Of a stretch of DNA of 50,862 nt, positions 16,512-25,143 are shown piece by piece. Source of the DNA: an uncultured bacterium. GTDB taxonomy: Bacteria; Actinomycetota; Coriobacteriia; Coriobacteriales; Coriobacteriaceae. Within the stretch, counting starts at the first letter, position 1; every line of letters begins with the position of its first letter. Location: contig CATWBO010000014.1 of the NCBI GenBank assembly GCA_958349055.1, positions 1-50,862 of the forward strand, written 5' to 3'. The notes beneath the pieces were generated by a model. The model was not told where the DNA came from. It saw only the letters and a program-made list of their open reading frames with translations, and did no database searches. A program made the translations under genes and the position numbers.

Positions 16512-19190
16512 ATGCGGCATGTGCATATTCATGTGACGGGCATTGTGCAGGGCGTTGGCATGCGACCGTTTGTGTATCGCGAGGCCATGGCGCACGGCAT
16601 CTGCGGTTGGGTGCTCAACGCGGGCGACGGCGTGCATATCGAGGCGCACGCTTGCGCCGAGGCGCTCGACGGCTTTGTTGCCGCGCTGTCGGACCACGCG
16701 CCTGCGGCAGCCCGCGTGGAGTGCGTTGTCGTTGCGGATTTGGAACCCGGCACTTGGGATGCCGCCGACGAGCAGGGCTTTCGCATCGTGGCGTCACAGG
16801 ATCAGACTGCGCATACGACGCTCATCTCGCCCGATATCGCTACCTGCGACGACTGCTTGCGCGAGCTGTTCGACCCCGCCGACCGACGCTATCACTACCC
16901 CTTTATTAACTGCACCAACTGTGGGCCGCGCTTTACCATCATCCGATCGCTGCCTTACGACCGAGCGGCCACGTCCATGGACCACTTTCCCATGTGTCCT
17001 GAGTGCGCTGCGGAGTACGCCAACCCACTAGACCGGCGGTTCCATGCGCAGCCCGATGCCTGTTTTGACTGCGGGCCGCATATTACCTGGCGCGAGGCGG
17101 CGGGCGATATGGAGCTCGAAAACTCGGGGGTGATGCCGGCTGTCGGCGACACGCGCGAGGCCAGCGACGCCATTATCGAGCGCTGTGTTGAATTACTTGC
17201 GGCCGGTGGCATTGTTGTCATCAAGGGCCTGGGCGGATTCCATCTGGCTTGCGACGCCGCCAACGAACAGGCGGTGACCGAGCTGCGCCGTCGCAAGCGC
17301 CGCAGCAACAAACCGCTTGCTGTTATGGTGCGCGACCTTGGCGGCGCCGAGCGCCTGTGCCATGTCGATGATGCCGAGCGCGACTTGCTGGCCGGCAGCA
17401 TCCGCCCCATCGTGCTGCTGCGCCGGCGTGGTGCTGGCGAGGGAGATTTCTCCGATGCTCTCGAACTCGCACCGTCCGTTGCGCACGATCTGCCCGAACT
17501 CGGCGTCATGCTCCCCTATACCCCGCTTCAGCATCTGTTGCTTGCCGCGGCAGAAACCCATGGCATGCACGCACTTGTCATGACCAGCGGTAACTTGAGC
17601 GAAGAGCCTATCGAGACCGACGACAATCTTGCTTGGGAGCACCTCGTTGCCGCCGGTATCGCCGATGCGCTGCTCGGCAATGACCGCGCGATCCTCTCGC
17701 GCTACGACGACTCCGTAGTACGTGTGGTCGACGGTGCCGTTATGCCCGTGCGCCGCGCTCGCGGGTACGCCCCGCAGCCGTTGCCGTTGCCGGCACTCGC
17801 CAGCGCCGCGCCTTGCGTACTCGCCTGCGGCCCGCAGCAAAAAGCCACGATTGCACTCACACGCGAGGACTCGGACGGTCCTGCGGCTTGTTTTGTGTCG
17901 CAGCATATTGGAGATGTCGAAAACGGCGCGACTTTCGATGCGTGGAACGCCGCGCGTACGCGCCTGGAAGACCTTTTTGACCTAGTGCCCGCCGCGCTGG
18001 CCTGCGACCTACACCCCAGTTACCTATCGAGCCAATGGGCGCGCGAGCAGGCGCGGGAACAGGGCCTGCCACTTATCGAAGTCCAGCACCATCACGCGCA
18101 CATCGCGAGCGTGATGGCCGAGGCCATCGCTGCGGGCCAGCTTGCGCCCGATGCACGCGTTCTGGGTATCGCCTTCGATGGCACAGGCGCCGGCACCGAC
18201 GGGACCATTTGGGGAGGCGAATTTCTTGTCGCCGGCCTTGCCGATTTTGAGCGCGCCGCACACCTGCGTACCTGGGCACTCCCCGGCGGGGCCGCATCCG
18301 TGCGCGACCCCCGACGCAACGCCTTTGCCCTGCTGAGCGAACTCGGCCTACTCGAACATCCGGGCGCCGCCCCACTTTTGGATAGCATTGACGAGCAAAC
18401 ACGTAGCGTGACGACCACGATGATCGAGCGGAACATCAACAGCCCGCGCACGAGCAGCATGGGCCGCTTGTTCGACGCTGCGGCCGCGATCCTGGGCATC
18501 TGCGGCGCTGCAACCTACGAGGGCGAACCCGCCATCGAGCTCGAGGCCGCCGCTTGGCGCACTTTTGACGACGAAAACAGCCATTCCACTGGCAATCAGG
18601 CGGGTGTATCCGCATCCGCTTCAATATCGCTGGACAGTTTGTTCAGATACGTATTATCTACAGACCCCCTATCCGGCATTTTTGGCCCCATTTGGACTAA
18701 AAAGAGCTCTCCAGACACCCCGTTAGCGGCGAATATGTCTGCCGAACACCCCAAATCGACCCATTTGGGGTGTTCAAAGACGGCTTTTGCCACCCAGAGC
18801 CCATCACAAAAATACGTATCTGAACTAACTGTCCAGGCGGCCTCGGATAGCTCCCTCGTTTTGGACCAAAGACCATTTTTTGAGACGCTTTTGGAGGGAA
18901 TTGAGGCCGGCGCGCCGACCGACAAGCTCGCGCTCGACTTCCATATCGCCATTGCACGCGCATCGGCCCAAGTCGCAAGCGAAATCTGCGCCCGCGAAGG
19001 CATCGACACCGTCGCGCTCTCGGGCGGCGTGTTCATGAACCGACTTTTGCTTCAGCTCCTCACTCGTAAGCTTGAAGACGCAGGGCTTACTGTCTTGGTT
19101 CCCCGCACCGTGCCCGTCAACGATGGCTGCATCGCCTACGGCCAGGCGGCGGTCGCCCGCGCTCGGCTCGCGCAGGTCATACCGCAGTAG
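16512..19190 (+). CDS. hypF: HypF carbamoyltransferase, with an in-frame 69-codon insertion
   Basis: HypF makes the thiocarbamate on HypE that becomes the CN ligands of [NiFe]-hydrogenase. Domains in order: acylphosphatase (about 1-92, VTGIVQGVGMRPF); two zinc fingers with Cys112/115, 134/137, 162/165 and 184/187; a YrdC-like domain (IKGLGGFHLACDA); and a Kae1-like domain with HHHAHIAS and FDGTGAGTDGTIWGGEF, ending in SGGVFMNRLL. The total is 892 residues, longer than usual. Residues 707-775 come from a palindromic element at 18630-18836 placed in a variable linker. Without it the length would be 823. The ATG at 16512 follows AGGGAGAG; upstream in-frame starts at 16494 and 16497 are less likely. 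It leads hypC, hypD and hypE. Confidence 0.95.
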   Translation: MRHVHIHVTGIVQGVGMRPFVYREAMAHGICGWVLNAGDGVHIEAHACAEALDGFVAALSDHAPAAARVECVVVADLEPGTWDAADEQGFRIVASQDQTAHTTLISPDIATCDDCLRELFDPADRRYHYPFINCTNCGPRFTIIRSLPYDRAATSMDHFPMCPECAAEYANPLDRRFHAQPDACFDCGPHITWREAAGDMELENSGVMPAVGDTREASDAIIERCVELLAAGGIVVIKGLGGFHLACDAANEQAVTELRRRKRRSNKPLAVMVRDLGGAERLCHVDDAERDLLAGSIRPIVLLRRRGAGEGDFSDALELAPSVAHDLPELGVMLPYTPLQHLLLAAAETHGMHALVMTSGNLSEEPIETDDNLAWEHLVAAGIADALLGNDRAILSRYDDSVVRVVDGAVMPVRRARGYAPQPLPLPALASAAPCVLACGPQQKATIALTREDSDGPAACFVSQHIGDVENGATFDAWNAARTRLEDLFDLVPAALACDLHPSYLSSQWAREQAREQGLPLIEVQHHHAHIASVMAEAIAAGQLAPDARVLGIAFDGTGAGTDGTIWGGEFLVAGLADFERAAHLRTWALPGGAASVRDPRRNAFALLSELGLLEHPGAAPLLDSIDEQTRSVTTTMIERNINSPRTSSMGRLFDAAAAILGICGAATYEGEPAIELEAAAWRTFDDENSHSTGNQAGVSASASISLDSLFRYVLSTDPLSGIFGPIWTKKSSPDTPLAANMSAEHPKSTHLGCSKTAFATQSPSQKYVSELTVQAASDSSLVLDQRPFFETLLEGIEAGAPTDKLALDFHIAIARASAQVASEICAREGIDTVALSGGVFMNRLLLQLLTRKLEDAGLTVLVPRTVPVNDGCIAYGQAAVARARLAQVIPQ
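18630..18836. mobile_element. 207-bp palindromic element inserted in frame in hypF
   Basis: Terminal inverted repeats of 25 bp (18630-18654 and 18812-18836) match with a single mismatch. An inner perfect 13-bp hairpin lies at 18744-18756 with 18763-18775. The length is 207 bases, exactly 69 codons, and no stop codon occurs in the hypF frame. The encoded segment (about residues 707-775) is rich in Ser, Thr and Pro, unlike HypF. No transposase and no clear target-site duplication are seen. It resembles in concept the Rickettsia palindromic elements that sit inside protein genes. Confidence 0.7.
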
Positions 19191-19321
19191 GCTGTTTGGC
19201 TAGCCCATGCGCCGCCGTCTCACAGGTGTAACGCGTTTGCCCGCAACCCCCGCGAGCGCTACCATCAACTGATAGATAATTAAGCGCCTATCCAGCGCTA
19301 AGCGTATAAAAGGGGAACATT

Positions 19322-19582
19322 ATGTGCCTTGCCGTTCCCGGTAAAGTGGTCAAACGCGACGACGACCTTAAGGCGACCGTCGACATGATGGGCATCGAGC
19401 GCCCGGTGTCACTGCGACTCGTGCCGACGGCGCAGGTAGGCGACTATGTTCTCGTACATGCCGGCTTTGGTATCCAGATTGTCGACGAGCAGGAAGCTCA
19501 AGAGACGCTCGATCTCGTCAACACCATGACCGAGCTGGTCGAAGAGGATCAACTCGCCACCAACCCGGCCGAGGCATACTAG
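19322..19582 (+). CDS. hypC: HypC hydrogenase maturation chaperone
   Basis: An 86-residue HypC/HupF protein. It begins MCLAVPGKVV; Cys2 after the initiator Met is the essential residue that binds the iron centre with HypD and docks on the hydrogenase large subunit. The small beta-barrel is followed by a helical tail. AAGGGGAA precedes the ATG. The stop codon overlaps the hypD GTG start by one base. A 131-base gap separates it from hypF. That gap contains TATAAAAG just upstream, a possible -10, but no convincing -35 was found. Confidence 0.96.
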   Translation: MCLAVPGKVVKRDDDLKATVDMMGIERPVSLRLVPTAQVGDYVLVHAGFGIQIVDEQEAQETLDLVNTMTELVEEDQLATNPAEAY

Positions 19583-20694
19583 TGACGGCGGCGCAGCCGG
19601 CTCGCCCCGGTATCGATTTTTCGGCATTCCGAGATCCCAAGCTCGCTCGCGAGCTCATCGACCGCATTCATGAGCTTGTCGGCGACCGCACCATCAACCT
19701 GATGGAAGTCTGCGGTACGCATACCGTGAGCATTGGTCGCTATGGCTTTCGCTCCATTATGCCGACGGGGCTCAAGCTGCTGAGCGGTCCGGGCTGCCCC
19801 GTCTGCGTTACCGCGAACCGCGACATCGACCACGCAATCGCACTCGCCAAGATGGACGGCGCCATCATCACCACCTTTGGCGACATGATGCGCGTGCCCG
19901 GGTCGTCTACCTCGCTCGCCGCGCAAAAGGCGGCGGGGCGTGACATCCGCATCGTCTACTCGCCGCTCGACGCGCTCGATATTGCCGAACACAACCCCGA
20001 CCGCCCGGTCATCTTTATGGGTGTGGGCTTTGAGACCACGACGCCCACCATCGCCGCCGCCATTTTGGAGGCCGACGCGCGCGGGCTCCAGAACTTCTCG
20101 GTCTATTGCGCCCACAAGACCACGCCACCGGCGCTGCGTGCGATTGCCAACGACCCCGAGACGACCATCGACGGCTTTATCCTGCCGGGCCATGTCGCCA
20201 CCATCACAGGCCTGGCGCCCTTTGGCTTTTTGGTCGACGAGTTTAAGACCCCGGGCGTGGTTACCGGATTTGAGCCGGTCGATATTCTGCAGGGCATCTG
20301 CATGCTGGTGCAGATGGTTGTTGAGGGACGACCCGCAATCGACAACGCGTACCGCCGCAGCGTCAATGCGGACGGCAATCCCGTGGCGCGCCAGCTGGTC
20401 GAGCAGGTGTTTGAGCCGTGCGATACCACGTGGCGCGGGCTGGGACCGATTGCCGCCTCGGGCCTCTCCATCCGCCCCGAGTTCTCGCGCTTTGATGCCG
20501 GCGCCCGCTATGACGTGCCGATCGAACCGACAGTCGAGCCGCGCGGATGCCGTTGCGGCGACGTACTGCGTGGGGCCATCACACCGAGCGACTGCCCGTT
20601 GTTCGGCCACGCCTGCACGCCCGAGCATCCTGTTGGCCCGTGCATGGTGAGCTCGGAGGGCAGCTGCGCGGCGTACTACCGTTACCAAGGCTAG
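19582..20694 (+). CDS. hypD: HypD hydrogenase maturation protein
   Basis: A 370-residue Fe-S protein that, with HypC, carries the Fe(CN)2CO unit during [NiFe]-hydrogenase assembly. Motifs seen are MEVCGTHTVSIGRYG, LLSGPGCPVCVT, FMGVGFETTTPT and VYCAHKTTPPAL. The C-terminal cluster region has RGCRCGDVLRG and CPLFGHAC, ending GSCAAYYRY. The start is GTG at 19582, overlapping the hypC stop codon. hypE follows 29 bases later, consistent with one operon. Confidence 0.96.
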   Translation: MTAAQPARPGIDFSAFRDPKLARELIDRIHELVGDRTINLMEVCGTHTVSIGRYGFRSIMPTGLKLLSGPGCPVCVTANRDIDHAIALAKMDGAIITTFGDMMRVPGSSTSLAAQKAAGRDIRIVYSPLDALDIAEHNPDRPVIFMGVGFETTTPTIAAAILEADARGLQNFSVYCAHKTTPPALRAIANDPETTIDGFILPGHVATITGLAPFGFLVDEFKTPGVVTGFEPVDILQGICMLVQMVVEGRPAIDNAYRRSVNADGNPVARQLVEQVFEPCDTTWRGLGPIAASGLSIRPEFSRFDAGARYDVPIEPTVEPRGCRCGDVLRGAITPSDCPLFGHACTPEHPVGPCMVSSEGSCAAYYRYQG

Positions 20695-20723
20695 CCCGAA
20701 CATCCCCGATTGGAGTTTTCGAT

Positions 20724-21758
20724 ATGTCCCATACTGCCACCGATAGCACTGTCCTGCTGGGCCATGGCTCCGGCGGGCAGATGATGAAACGCATCATCGA
20801 CGAGGTCTTTCTGGATGCCTTTGGGTCGCCCGAGCTGCTCGAAGGCAACGATGCCGGCGTCGCCGCCCTGCCCGGCAGCGGGCGCATCGCCATGTCGACC
20901 GACAGCTTTGTGGTGACGCCGCAGTTCTTCCCCGGTGGCAATATCGGCAGGCTCGCCGTGTGCGGAACCGTCAACGATGTCGCGACCTCGGGCGCCAACG
21001 TGCGCTATCTGTCGTGCGGCTTTATCCTCGAAGAGGGCTATCCCATGGATAAGCTGCGCCAGATTGTGCAGACCATGGCCGAGACGGCACGCGAAGCAGG
21101 CGTCAAAATCATCACCGGCGATACCAAGGTGGTCGAGCGCGGCGGGGCCGACGGCGTCTACATCAACACCGCCGGCGTGGGCGAGGTTCCCGCGGGCGTG
21201 ACGCTCAGCGGCGCCAACTGCCAGCCCGGCGATGTCATTCTGGTCTCGGGCACATTGGGCGACCACGGCATCGCCATCATGAGCCAGCGCGAGGGCCTGG
21301 CGTTCTCGAGCAGCATCGAGAGCGACGCCGCGCCCCTCAACCACCTGATTGCCGACGTGCTGGCCGCCGCCCCCGACACACGCTGCTTCCGCGACCCCAC
21401 GCGCGGCGGCCTGGCGTCCACGCTCAACGAGTTTGCGCAGGCCAGCAACGTTGCCATGGAAATCGATGAGGACGCCGTGCCCGTGCGCACCGACGTGCAG
21501 GCCGCCTGCGAGATGCTCGGCTACGACGTGCTGCAGGTGGCAAACGAAGGCAAGATGGTCGCCGTGGCACCAGCCGAACAGGCCGACGCGGCGCTAGCAG
21601 CCATGCGTGCCGCCCGCTACGGCGAGAACGCCGCCATCATCGGTCGCGTGCTGCCGGTCGCCGAAGGCGCTCGACCCGCCGTGCGCGTGCGCACCGGCTG
21701 GGGCTCCACCCGCATCCTCGACATGCTCGTGGGCGAGCAGCTGCCCAGGATCTGCTAG
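20724..21758 (+). CDS. hypE: HypE hydrogenase maturation protein
   Basis: A 344-residue member of the PurM/AIR-synthase-like ATPases. It dehydrates the thiocarbamate on its own C-terminal Cys to thiocyanate, the CN donor. The chain ends in PRIC, giving the required C-terminal cysteine. The N-terminus VLLGHGSGGQMMKRI and motifs STDSFVVTPQFFPGG, GTVNDVATSG and ITGDTKVVERG are standard. The ATG at 20724 follows TTGGAG; the longer frame from 20547 overlaps hypD and was not used. A truncated second copy of its first 31 codons lies at 22370. Confidence 0.96.
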   Translation: MSHTATDSTVLLGHGSGGQMMKRIIDEVFLDAFGSPELLEGNDAGVAALPGSGRIAMSTDSFVVTPQFFPGGNIGRLAVCGTVNDVATSGANVRYLSCGFILEEGYPMDKLRQIVQTMAETAREAGVKIITGDTKVVERGGADGVYINTAGVGEVPAGVTLSGANCQPGDVILVSGTLGDHGIAIMSQREGLAFSSSIESDAAPLNHLIADVLAAAPDTRCFRDPTRGGLASTLNEFAQASNVAMEIDEDAVPVRTDVQAACEMLGYDVLQVANEGKMVAVAPAEQADAALAAMRAARYGENAAIIGRVLPVAEGARPAVRVRTGWGSTRILDMLVGEQLPRIC

Positions 21759-21884
21759 CGGCAAAGACTTGCGGCTGGCGCAGTGCAACTCGAGGCTGCT
21801 ACAGATATTCAGATTCCAAACGCGTCCGACACGCAAGCCCAGTATCATGGGGTGCGCTTTACAACTCAAACGGCAGGAGCACCC

Positions 21885-22193
21885 ATGGCAGCAGCCTTTT
21901 CCCATGTGATCTTTGATCTGGACGGCACCATCCTCAATACGCTCGAGGACCTGGCGGCCGCCGGCAACCATACCTGTGAGATGCACGGCTGGCCCACGTT
22001 TGCCGTGGACGAGTACCGCTACAAGGTGGGAAACGGCATGCTTAAGCTGGTCGAGCGCTTTATGCCCGCCGAGTATGCGGGCGACGGGCGCGCCTTTGAG
22101 CAGACGCTTGCCGAGTTTAGGGCTTACTACGGCGAGCACAAGGAGGACCACACCGCCCCCTATGCCGGCAGGTGCGTTTGTCTCAAATCTTAA
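21885..22193 (+). pseudogene. Truncated duplicate of the HAD phosphatase gene
   Basis: The first 95 codons closely match the intact phosphatase at 25144 (VIFDLDGTILNT through EHKEDH), including parts of the upstream region. Homology stops after PYAG, and a foreign tail of 7 residues leads to a stop codon. The HAD cap end and motifs II-IV are missing, so it cannot be an active phosphatase. The break lies about 18 bases before a 150-bp inverted-repeat element. Confidence 0.85.
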
Positions 22194-22337
22194 GGCATGG
22201 CCCATAACATGCTGCATAATTTGCCGACGGCCATCGATGCCAGCCGAGCGCAGCCGCAGCCAACGCGGCATGGATACGCTTCCGTGCGCCGTCCGAGAGC
22301 TTGGATTATGCGTGATGTTTGGGGCCATGTCTTAAGA
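22188..22337. mobile_element. 150-bp inverted-repeat element between two gene fragments
   Basis: TCTTAAGGCATGGCCC (22188-22203) pairs with a near-complement at 22322-22337, with one mismatch, and weaker pairing extends further. There is no transposase, and the inner sequence has no recognisable gene. It separates the truncated phosphatase from the truncated hypE, so it may mark an insertion or recombination point. Confidence 0.45.
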
Positions 22338-22369
22338 ATCTGTCCCTTGCATATATCCGAGGAGTCGAT

Positions 22370-22510
22370 ATGTCATCCAAGCAGCTGACCGACAAGACCG
22401 TGCTTTTGGGCCACGGCTCCAGCGGACAGATGATGAAGCGCATCATCGACGAGGTCTTTTTGGCCCCCTCAGCCCCACGGGGGCTTTTTGGCCCGCTCAT
22501 TTTGCTTTAG
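22370..22510 (+). pseudogene. Truncated duplicate of hypE
   Basis: The first 31 codons (for example KTVLLGHGSSGQMMKRIIDE) are homologous to hypE at 20724, with its own GAGGAG ribosome binding site. Similarity ends at codon 31. The next bases belong to a GGCCCCCTCA repeat that also occurs at 25037, and the frame stops at 22510. No catalytic part of HypE is left. Confidence 0.85.
22462..22500. repeat. 39-bp repeat, left boundary of the C69 peptidase segment
   Basis: GGCCCCCTCAGCCCCACGGG then GGCTTTTTGGCCCGCTCAT. The same 39-base frame recurs in direct orientation at 25037-25075 with five differences, so the two copies flank the peptidase gene. Its start is the exact point where hypE homology is lost. 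Confidence 0.6.
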
Positions 22511-22517
22511 CTCAAGC

Positions 22518-22556
22518 AAACGGTCCCGCACGATTACTCATACGGGACCGTTTTTA
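22518..22556. terminator. Terminator downstream of the C69 peptidase
   Basis: Arms AAACGGTCCCG (22518-22528) and CGGGACCGTTT (22543-22553) pair perfectly around 14 bases, with a T-run on the right and A-residues on the left. It can serve the minus-strand peptidase gene, whose stop codon is at 22587. Confidence 0.75.
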
Positions 22557-22586
22557 GTTAGGGCTGTCGTCTATGACCCGCTCCGG

Positions 22587-24731
22587 TTAATTCGCACGCT
22601 TGCGGATAAGCACGGCCCCCATAACGGCCAGAACTCCAGCCACCGTCAGAAGCGCCACGGTCACCACAGACGAATCACCGGTCTTGGCAAGCCCTCCCTT
22701 GGTCGCCTTCTTGGCGGTATCGGTCTTGACGTCCGTCTTCACATCCGTCTTCTGACCGGGCTTCTGCCCAGGCTCCTCCTGCGCAGCCTGCGTCACGGTC
22801 ACCGTCGCTTCATCGGACGTGGAAACCAGCCCGGCAGCACTCGTCACCTCAACGCGATACACCTTTGAACCGACCTCGGTCGTCGCGGCGACGTACTCAG
22901 CCGCCGTCGCCCCGTCGATGGCAGAGAAGTTACCGTCCTCGCCCTTGACGAACCACTGGTAGGCAAGCTGGGCATCCGAGCCATCCACGCTGTCATCAAC
23001 CGTCGCGGCAACGCTCAGCTTGGCCTCAGCGCCCTGAGCACACGTTACCGACTGCGGCTGAGCCGTGATGCTGGGAGCAACAAAAGCGGACGCGTACATA
23101 ATCGGGGTCCGGGAGGTTCCATTCTCGGCGTCATAGTCGCTCGGCATAAACGCACTCGAGGTATCTCCCGCATTCACATAGGCGCGCATCTCATCGAGAA
23201 GCTTGGCCGCCTTGTTGTAGACCTGTTCGCTCACTGCGGCAAACGCCTTGTTGGCAAGGTCCGTGCGCTGATCGGCAGGGGTTGCCTGCATCAACCCGTC
23301 AACAACGTCCTGCTGGGCGATAACCTGCTTCTGAAGGACATCGAGGTAGGCGCGCACGTTCTCACCCATCGAGGCACGGTTGTTGTAGGCGAGCGTGTTG
23401 ATGTCCATGAAGACGTAGTCGAGGTTCTTGCCGTCCTTTTCGACCAAAGCCTGCGCAACGTCGTCCGTGCGTCCTGTATAAGTGCCGTCCACCGTGTTCC
23501 ACGCCGGGAAGTAGTCAGCCGGAACTTCCGTCAACAGCGCAGAGTAGCTGGGCAGGAACACGCTGAACTCGCAACGCGAAAGCGCTTCCCACTGAATCGT
23601 GGCGATATCACTGGAAAGGCCGGACCGAACCTGGAAGATATTGCCCTCGGTCGTCCTGTTGTTGCCGATGGCATACAGGGCACTGTTGAGATTGGCGTTG
23701 AGGCTGTCATCCTGCTCACCGCGGGCAGCGAGGGAACGCAACGCCGTGAACGTATCGGATTTGATGCCCGGTGTAAACGTCAGCTGCGGGTCGATGAGCG
23801 AGGTGACGCGACCCTGTTCATCAACGGTATAGTCCGTTTGAGGCGCAAGGGCAGCACCGAAGTAAGCACGTCCCTGGGCCAGGCGCGTATTCTGCGACGA
23901 ACCCGAATTCTCCTTGCCATACGTCTTGAAGATGTTCGGCGTGCCGTCGTCATAGGTTACGAGAACGCCGTTGGACTCGGGCAGCGTCACGACATCGGCC
24001 GAGTGCAGGCACTGACTCGCATCGTCAAGATCGACCTTATACTGCAGGCCGCCGATGTTGGGATTAACGGACGCCACGTCGTCGCCCATCTTGACGGCAA
24101 TCCACTGATGGCCCGAAAGCTGAGCGAAAATCCAGGTCTCGGTATTGTCGGCAATGACGATCTGGTTGCAGTCCTGAGAGCCATACTGATCGATGATGGC
24201 GCCGAGCTTCTCCACGCCGTCGCGCGCCGTGGACGAAACGCTCAACAGGTAGTCGGCCAGGTTATACTCGCCGATGCCCGTGTCGACACAAGGGTCGATA
24301 GCATCGATTCCGTCGTTGTAATCCGTTGTGAGCGTCGCGGAAACGGAGACGCCGCGCTCGTTGGTGCCGGCCTCGGAATACACGCGGGACGCTGCCTCGT
24401 CGTCCTGGGCATCCCACTCATCGGGATTGTCACGAACATAGGTGTAACGATACGAGCGACCCTGATAGGTGTACTCAAAGCCGGTCCCCGGCACAGAATC
24501 GTTCTCGAAAGAACGGAAGACAGGGTTGTCGATCGGCTGCTGCACGCCAAAGGTCTTGCAGTAGCGAGGTGAATAGTCCTCGGCGCGGCCGACATAGGTA
24601 TCGCCCGTCGTTGTCTGGTTCTTACCGATGTAAACCTGCGTGCAGGCGAGCGCGGGCGCGGGCATGGCAAGCACAAGCGCCGCGACTATGCCCCCCCTAA
24701 ACGCCTTCTTAGCAAAAGCCGGTAACCTCAT
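22587..24731 (-). CDS. Surface-anchored C69-family dipeptidase
   Basis: A 714-residue secreted protein. The signal peptide (about 1-29, ending PAPALA) would expose Cys30, which begins CTQVYIGKN and is the N-terminal nucleophile of peptidase family C69 (PepD-like). The catalytic domain continues to about residue 500 with GRAEDYSPR and NERGVSVSATLT. An Ig-like domain near 575-660 (with LAYQWFVKGEDG) follows, then a polar linker and a sortase-type end: LAKTGDSS, a membrane helix and KRAN. It probably cleaves dipeptides at the cell surface. The ATG at 24731 follows GGAGGGGA; the frame upstream to 24791 was rejected. Flanking repeats and gene fragments suggest the segment moved as a unit. Confidence 0.88.
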   Translation of the reverse strand: MRLPAFAKKAFRGGIVAALVLAMPAPALACTQVYIGKNQTTTGDTYVGRAEDYSPRYCKTFGVQQPIDNPVFRSFENDSVPGTGFEYTYQGRSYRYTYVRDNPDEWDAQDDEAASRVYSEAGTNERGVSVSATLTTDYNDGIDAIDPCVDTGIGEYNLADYLLSVSSTARDGVEKLGAIIDQYGSQDCNQIVIADNTETWIFAQLSGHQWIAVKMGDDVASVNPNIGGLQYKVDLDDASQCLHSADVVTLPESNGVLVTYDDGTPNIFKTYGKENSGSSQNTRLAQGRAYFGAALAPQTDYTVDEQGRVTSLIDPQLTFTPGIKSDTFTALRSLAARGEQDDSLNANLNSALYAIGNNRTTEGNIFQVRSGLSSDIATIQWEALSRCEFSVFLPSYSALLTEVPADYFPAWNTVDGTYTGRTDDVAQALVEKDGKNLDYVFMDINTLAYNNRASMGENVRAYLDVLQKQVIAQQDVVDGLMQATPADQRTDLANKAFAAVSEQVYNKAAKLLDEMRAYVNAGDTSSAFMPSDYDAENGTSRTPIMYASAFVAPSITAQPQSVTCAQGAEAKLSVAATVDDSVDGSDAQLAYQWFVKGEDGNFSAIDGATAAEYVAATTEVGSKVYRVEVTSAAGLVSTSDEATVTVTQAAQEEPGQKPGQKTDVKTDVKTDTAKKATKGGLAKTGDSSVVTVALLTVAGVLAVMGAVLIRKRAN

Positions 24732-25036
24732 ACGTTCTCCCCTCCACACGGAGCCCGAACTACCCACCAACAATATGCGTAATGAGAACACTTTAGCTGG
24801 GTAAATCGGATTGAATATGCAGTTATCAGCTTATCTTATGTGTTAAGGAAGTATGGACACGGCACTCGTAACAACCCGTGACCGGTCGTTTGCATCTGGC
24901 AGGCGGCATTCCCCGCAGGGTTGAACAGGCCGATAAGCCCCGTGCGCAAGATTGAGCGGGCCGAGTGTCCCCCGTGGGATTGAGGGGGCCAAATGTACCT
25001 GTTAGAGGCCATTTAAGCGTTTAAACGGGGGCTTTT
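24732..25036. other. AT-rich upstream region of the C69 peptidase, plus an inverted repeat copy
   Basis: The first 120 bases are AT-rich and would hold the peptidase promoter, but no pair of hexamers stands out. From 24954 to 24990 there is an inverted copy of the GGCCCCCTCA repeat found at 25037. The two can fold on each other as a large hairpin. No gene is seen. Confidence 0.5.
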
Positions 25037-25075
25037 GGCCCCCTCAGTCCCACGAGGGACATTTGGCCCGCTCAT
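25037..25075. repeat. 39-bp repeat, right boundary of the C69 peptidase segment
   Basis: A direct counterpart of 22462-22500 (GGCCCCCTCAGTCCCACGAG, then GGACATTTGGCCCGCTCAT). It lies 68 bases before the intact phosphatase gene. Together with the inverted copy at 24954-24990 it can also form a hairpin. Confidence 0.6.
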
Positions 25076-25143
25076 GCCCGACTGGAACGGCACGCGCTAT
25101 CATGGGTGCCGTTTTGATGAGTCATCTTGATGGGAGCGTACCT

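Noticed and set aside
18596..19036. 146-residue minus-strand frame across the hypF insertion
   Set aside because: It is antisense to hypF and arises because the palindromic element lacks stop codons in both directions. There is no start signal.
22194..22330. Small minus-strand frame within the 150-bp inverted-repeat element
   Set aside because: It has no ribosome binding site, no homology that I recognise, and lies wholly inside the palindrome.
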